Shown here one piece after another: positions 6,722 through 11,742 of a stretch of DNA of 11,742 nucleotides. The translations under genes were made by a program, and so were the position numbers. The stretch's first letter is position 1, and each line of letters opens with the position of its first letter. The notes under the pieces are model-generated. The model was given only the letters and a program-made list of their open reading frames with translations, was not told where the DNA came from and searched no databases. Source of the stretch: Candidatus Woesearchaeota archaeon (GTDB taxonomy: Archaea; Nanobdellota; Nanobdellia; Woesearchaeales; GW2011-AR9); assembly GCA_016181345.1 (NCBI GenBank), contig JACOZM010000119.1, forward strand, positions 1-11,742, read 5' to 3'.

Positions 6722-7735
6722 TCATATCCCTAATCCTTTCCTTAATCTCATTCCCACTAGTTTAGTAACCCATAAAGGCATCAATTTCCAGAGTTTAACT
6801 AAGAACTTATTTTTTCCGGAATGTGGATCTACTATCGGCACTTCTTTTGTCTTCCATAATAAAAAATAGGAAGGAAGCTCTTTAAGTTCTGGCCCCCATT
6901 TTTGCTTATATTCAAACTGGCCGGAATCTTCTCGTACTCGGCCAAAATCAAACCATTTAAAGTTGTTATCTATCGCCCATTCGATAAACTTCCAATGCAT
7001 GGCATCATTTGGACGAAATTCCTGAAATTTTTGGTCAGAAACAGCAATGAGGATATGGACTCTATCTTGATAACAGAATCCAACTAAAGCTGAAACTAAT
7101 TTCCCATTATAGAATGAGCCTAACATTTTTCCTAACTTATTTTTGACTAGATTATGATAAAAACTGAGGAAGTATTGCTTAGAATACGGGGGACTGCCAA
7201 AGGAGCGCATATTTCTGCAGTAGAGATGATACAATTCGTTGATATTTTCAAAAGATAATTCTTTTACTTCAATACAATCTAAAGCTTTTTTAATTGCTTT
7301 TCTCTTCGACTTTTGGATGTTTCTCCAGATAGTTTCCTTTTATTCTAGTTTGAGAACAAATCGTTTGTAGAGATTTTCTTTTTGTAATTGCGAGGATAAT
7401 ACTGAATCAAAGTTTTCTAACCCGCCGCGAATTTCTAAGTAATCATATTCATCCTTATATTTTTCTGTTAAATAATTGATAAGTTCTGGAACATATTTTT
7501 CGTCTCCAGCAAATCCGCCATATTCAATGTACGCAGAAGAAATCATTTTGTTGCCGAAAAGTTTGTTTTTAATTTTTACAATAGGTAAAATCAACTTTAC
7601 TTGTTCATTTTCCTGCACAGATAAAATCTCATATTTACAACAAAAAGCCTCTTCAATAAATTGTTTGTATTTGAGAGTGTGAAAAATGAAGTGTGAAAAT
7701 GTTAGTTCTCCTTCGTTTAACTCAACAATTGTCAT
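6722..7735 (-). pseudogene. FemAB/GNAT-fold acyltransferase gene interrupted by one in-frame TAA
   Basis: Read leftward from the ATG at 7735, the frame encodes 131 residues, meets TAA at 7342-7340, then stays open in the same frame for 205 more codons to TGA at 6724-6722. The total of 337 codons is normal for FemAB-like proteins, and homology runs straight through the stop: the upstream part ends FVLKLE and the next codons give KETIWRNIQKSKRKAIKKA, the basic segment family members carry there. The C-terminal half has the usual NMRSFGSPPYSKQYF, an FDFGR segment and a KWGPE segment. Relatives transfer amino acids or acyl groups from aminoacyl-tRNA or related donors onto cell-wall or surface-polymer precursors. 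The ATG abuts the stop of the preceding membrane-protein gene, and GGTG at 7743-7746 is a weak ribosome binding site. TAA clearly ends several intact genes here, so code reassignment is unlikely. A point mutation or base-call error fits best. Confidence 0.85.
7340..7342 (-). other. Premature in-frame TAA in the femAB-like gene
   Basis: Codon 132 of the femAB-like frame is TAA, preceded by GAA and followed by AAG GAA. The frame is unshifted on both sides, so a single substitution from AAA, CAA or GAA would explain it. Confidence 0.85.
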
Positions 7736-8086
7736 TTAAGCACCAAATCCGGCTAACATTATACCAATAATAATCATTAGGATACCAAACCATTTTAAAT
7801 CATTCATTTTCTCTTTCAAAACTTTTATTGATAAGAGTGAAATACCAATATAACCAAACCCCACAAATGGATATAATGTAGAAAGATCCCCAAACTTTAA
7901 TGCAAAGACAAAAATCAAAGCCGAAACACAATAGAATAATACGCCGAAATAAAGATATTTATTAGTTAATATCATCAAAATATTTTTGCTAATATCTCGG
8001 GAAGAGTACTTAAAAAATAATGCCCCAAAAGAACTAATTATGGATGCAAAGATTACTAATCCCATTCCTAAAAAGAGATTAGTCAT
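7736..8086 (-). CDS. Four-helix SMR/EamA-type membrane protein, ArnE/ArnF-like subunit (second of a pair)
   Basis: The 116-residue protein is almost entirely membrane: four hydrophobic segments at about 4-24, 43-63, 69-88 and 96-114. It shares with its upstream neighbour the block FALKFGDLSTLYPFV (about 60-74), the loop between helices 2 and 3 characteristic of small multidrug resistance-type and ArnE/ArnF-type proteins, and a Lys-Glu pair before helix 4. Members act as dimers and move drugs, metabolites or polyprenyl-phosphate sugars across the membrane. Its ATG overlaps the stop of the neighbour by four bases, and AGGTGAT (8092-8098) is a good archaeal ribosome binding site. Two different subunits side by side suggest an obligate heterodimer. 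Sitting between an aminotransferase and FemAB, flipping of a lipid-linked amino sugar is the most plausible job, but this is inference. Confidence 0.8.
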   Translation of the reverse strand: MTNLFLGMGLVIFASIISSFGALFFKYSSRDISKNILMILTNKYLYFGVLFYCVSALIFVFALKFGDLSTLYPFVGFGYIGISLLSIKVLKEKMNDLKWFGILMIIIGIMLAGFGA

Positions 8087-8496
8087 TTTTTATCACCTAG
8101 AATTATATCATTAGTTTTATTTGATTGTTGATAATAATTATTTTTATCCCCTTTAGTAATCGCAACAACTCCAATGATTATGAAGACTATAGCTGAAATT
8201 TTAAAGCCGTTAATATTCTCTTTCAGGATAACAGAAGAAATGAGCATTACCCAAATGAAAGTTAATGAAACTAAAGGATAAGTTGCGGAAAGATCGCCGA
8301 ATTTTAAAGCCAAGATAAAAAGCGCAGCACCAATTCCATAGAGAAATAATCCTAGAAGCAGATTATAATTAGTGATTAGGCTCATGAAGTTCCATTGAAA
8401 TTTTTCTGAGCTGTATTTAAAAAAAAGCTGTCCGGAAGCTGTAAATAGAGTACAAAAAAGCATCAGTACAATCCCAAAATATCTTTTAAAAAACAT
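8083..8496 (-). CDS. Four-helix SMR/EamA-type membrane protein, ArnE/ArnF-like subunit (first of a pair)
   Basis: The 137-residue protein is a diverged paralogue of the following gene. Four hydrophobic helices are visible at about 5-25, 44-64, 71-91 and 98-114, with the shared block LALKFGDLSATYPLV (about 62-76) and LKEN before helix 4. Unlike its partner it has a polar tail of about 23 residues (from 115, with NNYYQQSNKTND). The tail may face the cytoplasm, but topology was not computed. It starts three bases after the aminotransferase stop; AAAGGGG at about 8503-8509, inside the end of that gene, is a strong ribosome binding site. The ATGA overlap with the downstream subunit indicates translational coupling and near-equal expression, as expected for a two-subunit flippase. 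Confidence 0.8.
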   Translation of the reverse strand: MFFKRYFGIVLMLFCTLFTASGQLFFKYSSEKFQWNFMSLITNYNLLLGLFLYGIGAALFILALKFGDLSATYPLVSLTFIWVMLISSVILKENINGFKISAIVFIIIGVVAITKGDKNNYYQQSNKTNDIILGDKK

Positions 8497-8499
8497 ATT

Positions 8500-9576
8500 T
8501 TACCCCTTTAATATATTTATTCCCCCCGTTTTAATGATCTCTACTATCTTTTTAATCCCAGCAAAATTTTGATATAAAGCTAAAGTCAATATTTTTTTTT
8601 CAGCCTCTAGGCTTTTAGTACAGTTCTGGTCAAAACACTGAAAAGTTTTCATCCTTCCCAGTTCTACGCCTTCTTTTAAAAGAATCCTTTGCAGCTCTTT
8701 TGAACCAAATACAATTAAATAAAGCCAAGAAGGATTACAAGCAGCAAGAGGAGTTATTAAATTAAAATCTTTCAACTCTCTTAAGCAATACTCGGCGTTT
8801 TTTCTTCGTTGGGTTAAAATCTGCTGATATCGCTTAAATTGTTGAAGAATGACTTGTCGAGCTAATTTAGAACAAGAATAATCTAAAGCAGGTTGTTCTT
8901 TATTGAGTTCAGAAGATAACATCTTTCTAGTTAATGGATAAAGATACTTATTAAAAAAAACTGGAGAAATCATTGTTTCTAAGATTACTTTTAATAATTT
9001 ATTTACAGGATATTTTCTTGCTCTTTTAATGTCATTGCTAGCGATTAATCCTCCGCAAAAGCCGATATTCTTACTGATGCCAAATGAATAAAAAGCGTAA
9101 TTCCCAAAACTTCCGGCTAATTGTAGCCCTTGAGAGGTTTTATACGTTGCGCCTAAAGCTTGAGCACAGTCTTCAATTAAAATAACGTTATTCTTTTGGC
9201 ATAGTTCGGCAATTTTATCTATTTTAGGAAGGAAACCAAAATTATAACAGACAATGAGAATATCAACATCCTTGATTATTTTTTTAATTTCATCTACTTC
9301 TGCAATCACACCAGAATCATAAAAAACTGGAGTTTTACCTGCTCGCTTGATTGTGTCAAGAACGACATGGCAAGTATAAGCCGGAAGGCCCACTTTTTGT
9401 TTATTGAGATTCGATAAAATCTGCCGTAAAGCTTCTCGTCCCGAACCAGTCCAATATTGATGATGCTTAGGAATATATTTATTGAGAAGTTTCTCGTTTT
9501 CTATCTTGCTTTGAGGTAAGAGGGCACTCATTACATCACTTATTCTAGGAGTTATCCTTTGCTGGCTGATAAGCAT
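8500..9576 (-). CDS. DegT/DnrJ/EryC1/StrS (ArnB-like) PLP-dependent sugar aminotransferase
   Basis: The 358-residue protein has the fold-type I layout of sugar aminotransferases that convert nucleotide-linked keto sugars to amino sugars. Visible landmarks are TGSGREAL (43-50, cofactor phosphate binding), LPAYTCHVV (about 64-72), the cofactor-ring Asp136 in LIEDCAQALGA, and the Schiff-base Lys169 in YSFGISKNIGFCGG. The usual text around the lysine in ArnB and DesV-type enzymes is SFHxxKxxTxGEGG; here GFCGG replaces GEGG, so this is a divergent branch. The catalytic residues remain, so activity is plausible, with glutamate the usual amino donor. Alternative roles such as a 3,4-ketoisomerase or dehydratase partner are unlikely. 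It is the first gene of the minus-strand operon and has a TATA box upstream of the ATG at 9576. It should supply the amino sugar handled by the flippase pair behind it. Confidence 0.85.
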   Translation of the reverse strand: MLISQQRITPRISDVMSALLPQSKIENEKLLNKYIPKHHQYWTGSGREALRQILSNLNKQKVGLPAYTCHVVLDTIKRAGKTPVFYDSGVIAEVDEIKKIIKDVDILIVCYNFGFLPKIDKIAELCQKNNVILIEDCAQALGATYKTSQGLQLAGSFGNYAFYSFGISKNIGFCGGLIASNDIKRARKYPVNKLLKVILETMISPVFFNKYLYPLTRKMLSSELNKEQPALDYSCSKLARQVILQQFKRYQQILTQRRKNAEYCLRELKDFNLITPLAACNPSWLYLIVFGSKELQRILLKEGVELGRMKTFQCFDQNCTKSLEAEKKILTLALYQNFAGIKKIVEIIKTGGINILKG

Positions 9577-9595
9577 GAACTCTCTTCCATAAGTC

Positions 9596-9606
9596 TATTT
9601 AAATAA
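9596..9606 (-). promoter_or_regulatory. TATA box of the aminotransferase-flippase-femAB operon
   Basis: The minus strand reads TTATTTAAATA, with its centre about 24-27 bases before the ATG at 9576, again implying a leaderless mRNA. It drives four tightly packed genes (gaps of 3, -4 and 0 bases), so one promoter probably serves the whole minus-strand block. The core is self-complementary and could in principle also be read on the plus strand. Confidence 0.5.
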
Positions 9607-9634
9607 GTTATCAAAAATAGGCACTAAATAAGTG

Positions 9635-9642
9635 TATTTAAG
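9635..9642 (+). promoter_or_regulatory. Possible TATA element for the GT-B glycosyltransferase
   Basis: TATTTAAG lies in the 150-base divergent spacer and would start transcription near 9665, leaving a leader of about 60 bases. An AAGGAAG stretch at 9717-9723 is a possible ribosome binding site, very close to the ATG. The call is weaker than for the leaderless genes. Confidence 0.3.
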
Positions 9643-9726
9643 GAAGATGATGCTTCTTAACAGAAATCGACGAATACAAAGATAATAATATGAAGAAGAG
9701 GAATAATTATCAGAAGAAGGAAGAAC

Positions 9727-10881
9727 ATGAAAATTTGCTATATAAATCCAACTAATAATATTAGAAGGCCTATTGCTGAATTAGCAAATATTCTAGCTCA
9801 AGAAGGACATCAGATTAGCATTATGTATCCGGAAAGCAAGGATTGCCCAACAAAAAATTGGATAGCTAATGAAACCATTAAGAATTCGAGGATTAATGTA
9901 ATTCCGATAAAATCTTGGTACTTTACTCCGCTGCGATATTCTTTTCCAAACTTCTGGCAGTTGCTGAAAGAAACAAAAAAAGCATTTCAGAATAATGATA
10001 AGATCCACATATGGGAATATTATTATCCCCTCTCAGTTATTCCGTCACTTTATGCTGCATTTAGCAAGAGACAAAAAGATAAAATAATTTTAACTACAGA
10101 TGGGTTTGTAGGATACTCTTACTTGCCAAAAAAGCCTTGGTGGTTGGTTCCTGCATTTAAAATGTATACTCAATTTTTTGCCAGATTCTTATTTAAAATT
10201 CCTCGTCAAATGACTACTTATGGACATTCTATGTTAAAGTATGCAAAAAAAGCCGGAGTTCAAATGAGTAAGATGCAAGTTATTCCTACCGGGATACATC
10301 TAGATCGTTTTGAGAATGTTGACCGCAAAAAGATTGAAGGATTAAGAAAGGAGTTTAATATTGAAGATGAAAAAGTAATTCTCTTTGTAGGGATGCTTAC
10401 AGAGAGGAAAGGTGTTAATAAAGTTCTTCAGGTTAGCCAGCAGCTATTACAAGAAGGACAAGAGATTAAAACTTTGCTGGTTGGAGATGCACACGGTGAG
10501 AACAATTACCTTAACATGATCGAACCTGAATTTAAAGATAAAATTATCTTTACTGGAGGGAGAAAAGAAATTCCTGAATTTATGCATCTAGCTGATGTTC
10601 TCTTTTTACCATCAGAAGGAGAAGGGCTTCCCGGAGCAGTGATGGAAGCAATGGCTTCGGGACTTCCAGTAGTAGCCACAAAAGAAGGATGCACTCCGGA
10701 CTTGATTGAAGATGAAAAGGAAGGGTTTTTAGTAGGAGATGGAGATTATTTGAAGAAGGTGAAGAATCTGTTAAATAGCGATGAATTGCGACTGGATGTA
10801 TCATCAAAGGCTCAGGAGAAAATAAAAAAATTTGAATGGGGAAATATCAAAAAAAAATATCAAGAGATTTATAATAATTAA
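9727..10881 (+). CDS. GT-B fold glycosyltransferase, GT4 family (group 1)
   Basis: The 384-residue protein has two Rossmann-like halves. The N-terminal acceptor domain (about 1-180) starts MKICYINPTNNIRRPIAELA, a glycine-poor version of the usual loop. The C-terminal nucleotide-sugar domain starts near PTGIHLDRF (187-195), then LFVGMLTERKGV (219-230) with Arg227 and Lys228 placed to bind the donor diphosphate, LLVGDAHG (about 250-257), and the retaining-enzyme E-x7-E signature, Glu299 and Glu307, in EGEGLPGAVMEAMASG. No membrane helix is evident, but the acceptor domain is rich in Trp, Phe and Lys (YLPKKPWWLVPAFK), which suits a peripheral membrane enzyme working on lipid-linked glycans. Donor and acceptor are not predictable. 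It is divergent from the aminotransferase operon and followed after 30 bases by a methyltransferase, likely as one transcript. Confidence 0.88.
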   Translation: MKICYINPTNNIRRPIAELANILAQEGHQISIMYPESKDCPTKNWIANETIKNSRINVIPIKSWYFTPLRYSFPNFWQLLKETKKAFQNNDKIHIWEYYYPLSVIPSLYAAFSKRQKDKIILTTDGFVGYSYLPKKPWWLVPAFKMYTQFFARFLFKIPRQMTTYGHSMLKYAKKAGVQMSKMQVIPTGIHLDRFENVDRKKIEGLRKEFNIEDEKVILFVGMLTERKGVNKVLQVSQQLLQEGQEIKTLLVGDAHGENNYLNMIEPEFKDKIIFTGGRKEIPEFMHLADVLFLPSEGEGLPGAVMEAMASGLPVVATKEGCTPDLIEDEKEGFLVGDGDYLKKVKNLLNSDELRLDVSSKAQEKIKKFEWGNIKKKYQEIYNN

Positions 10882-10911
10882 ATATTAGATACTTAATATT
10901 AGGCATGTTAA

Positions 10912-11649
10912 ATGATTAAAAAAATAAAATATATTATAGGAAAAAATTTAACTTTCTCTCAGCTAAAAAACAGAACGTTTCTAAGAACAGAAGCGTTAAA
11001 ATTACGCGGTGAAATCTTAGATTTAGGCTGCGGGAATGGCGAATATAGTTTTTTAATGGCTCAAGAGAAAGCGAATAATGTCACTGCTTTAGATTCTAGT
11101 CCTGAGTTACAAGGAGAAATTCAGAAGGTATTACACGATAAAAAAATATTTAATATTTCTGTAGCTCACGGAGACGCCCATCATCTTCCTTTTAAAGAGA
11201 ATATGTTTGATGCTGTTTTTTGCAATACAGTTTTAGAACACGTAGAAAATCCTCAACAAGTTATTTCAGAAATATTTCGTGTTCTTAAGCCAGAAGGAAC
11301 TGCAATTATCTCCATTCCTTTTTTACAGGAGATTCATGCCGACCCTTATGATTTTCAGAGATATACGCCATTTGGATTAAAAAATATCTTAGAACGACAA
11401 GGTTTCTTGATCAAAAAAATGCATAGTGATTATGGGGTGCTTAGTACACTGGAATATCTTCTATTAGGGGGAATAGTTTGGAGAGTACGGCGAGGTTTTT
11501 GGAAAAATTTTCCGTTAGGATATTTGTATTCTTTAGTCTTGGGATCGTTATTTCTCTTATTTAAAATAGTTCATCTTCTCTTCTATTATTTACAAAAACA
11601 AGATGAGCATTTCATGACACAGGTGACGGTAATTGTTAGAAAAAAATAA
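10912..11649 (+). CDS. Class I SAM-dependent methyltransferase (Methyltransf_11 type) with a hydrophobic C-terminal region
   Basis: The 245-residue protein carries the SAM-binding motif I ILDLGCGNG (35-43), the ribose-binding acidic residue Asp61 in TALDSSPE, GDAHHLPF (87-94), the motif with Asp100, VLEHV (107-111) and the post-strand FRVLKPEG (122-129). Beyond the Rossmann core, the C-terminal third has a hydrophobic stretch at about 198-226 (LYSLVLGSLFLLFKIVHLL) and possibly a shorter one near 170-178, so the enzyme may be held at the membrane. Relatives in glycan clusters methylate sugars or polyprenyl-linked intermediates; the substrate here is unknown. An ATG at 10905 stops after four codons, so 10912 is the start. 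Its last codons overlap, in another frame, a stretch that reads as ribosomal protein uL10, which makes the extreme C-terminus slightly uncertain. Confidence 0.85.
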   Translation: MIKKIKYIIGKNLTFSQLKNRTFLRTEALKLRGEILDLGCGNGEYSFLMAQEKANNVTALDSSPELQGEIQKVLHDKKIFNISVAHGDAHHLPFKENMFDAVFCNTVLEHVENPQQVISEIFRVLKPEGTAIISIPFLQEIHADPYDFQRYTPFGLKNILERQGFLIKKMHSDYGVLSTLEYLLLGGIVWRVRRGFWKNFPLGYLYSLVLGSLFLLFKIVHLLFYYLQKQDEHFMTQVTVIVRKK

Positions 11650-11742
11650 GTCGAATGCACCAGCAAAGCCCGGTCAGGTTGCACCAAAGGACATTACTGT
11701 CAAAGCAGGGGCAACAAGTTTTGCTCCAGGTCCTATTATTGG
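11633..11742 (+). pseudogene. rpl10: Internal fragment of archaeal ribosomal protein uL10 (acidic stalk protein P0), N-terminal half missing
   Basis: In the frame starting TTG at 11633 the DNA reads LLEKNKSNAPAKPG, then QVAPKDITVKAG and TSFAPGPIIG, up to the window edge. This matches the central part of archaeal uL10, where APAKPG, a KD-[IV]-x-V segment and FAPGPI[IV]G are hallmark sequences. uL10 binds 23S rRNA and anchors the L12 stalk. An in-frame TAA sits directly upstream at 11630-11632, and the roughly 100 N-terminal residues that bind rRNA are absent; instead the methyltransferase gene runs into the fragment. The two genes share only the 17-18 bases around 11633-11650, in different frames. 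uL10 is normally whole and lies beside uL1 and L12, so this is either a chimeric assembly join or a real rearrangement or partial copy. The identity is recalled from family knowledge, not from a search. Confidence 0.8.

Noticed and set aside
6672..7087. Two short plus-strand open frames (6672-6869 and 6902-7087) over the end of the femAB-like gene
   Set aside because: Both are mirrors of conserved FemAB coding sequence on the other strand; no ribosome binding site or domain is visible.
7340..7342. TAA reassigned as a sense codon (genetic recoding)
   Set aside because: TAA ends several intact genes in the window at the expected places (for example 1885, 5072, 5822, 6709), so it works as a stop here.
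6722..7735. Two independent genes for the N- and C-terminal halves of FemAB
   Set aside because: The halves are in one frame with conserved sequence bridging the stop, and the ATG at 7234 lies well inside conserved coding sequence.
9647..9755. Two tiny open frames (12 and 21 codons, starting 9647 and 9690) in the leader of the GT-B glycosyltransferase, as possible regulatory uORFs
   Set aside because: They are short, low-complexity Lys/Arg/Asn-rich, out of frame with the gene, and such frames are expected by chance in AT-rich DNA.

Overview
The window looks like an archaeal contig, most likely from a small-genome DPANN lineage such as the Woesearchaeota; that lineage is an inference. The archaeal signs are an MBF1-type transcription factor (zinc ribbon plus helix-turn-helix), TATA boxes close to TTTAAATA lying about 24-31 bases before start codons (leaderless transcripts), GGTGA-type ribosome binding sites inside an operon, an ALG7/AglH-like GlcNAc-1-phosphate transferase, and an archaeal uL10 fragment at the right end. 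The DNA is AT-rich throughout and genes are densely packed.

Layout. Bases 1-139 (-) hold the N-terminus of an unidentified membrane protein; 275-727 (-) is MBF1. Then come plus-strand glycan genes: a polyprenyl-phosphate HexNAc-1-P transferase (878-1885), a DPM1/ArnC-like GT2 with two C-terminal membrane helices (2014-3009), an asparagine-synthase-type amidotransferase broken by a frameshift (3089-5072), and a NodB-fold deacetylase (5085-5822). A trypsin-like, probably lipid-anchored serine protease follows (5915-6709). The minus strand from 9576 down to 6722 is a tight operon: DegT/ArnB-family aminotransferase, two four-helix SMR/ArnE-ArnF-like membrane proteins, and a FemAB-like acyltransferase interrupted by one in-frame TAA. 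On the plus strand again are a GT-B glycosyltransferase (9727-10881) and a SAM methyltransferase (10912-11649). The last 110 bases encode the middle of ribosomal protein uL10 without its N-terminal half.

How the genes fit together. Together they form a cell-surface glycan assembly and modification locus: start a lipid-linked sugar, make a polyprenyl-phosphate sugar, aminate, deacetylate, flip, extend, and decorate by acyl, amide or methyl transfer. Two overlapping functional analogies stand out. One is a near-complete Arn-like set (ArnB, ArnC, ArnD and ArnE/F counterparts). The other is the asparagine synthase, deacetylase and FemAB trio typical of bacterial exosortase (XrtA/PEP-CTERM) polysaccharide loci. 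Both are inferences from family membership.

Integrity. Two genes are broken (asnB-like and femAB-like), and the uL10 fragment at the right edge is out of context. These may be real decay and rearrangement, or errors in a metagenome assembly; the sequence alone cannot decide. No tRNA, rRNA, CRISPR array, insertion sequence or long repeat was seen, and no gene-free stretch exceeds about 150 bases.
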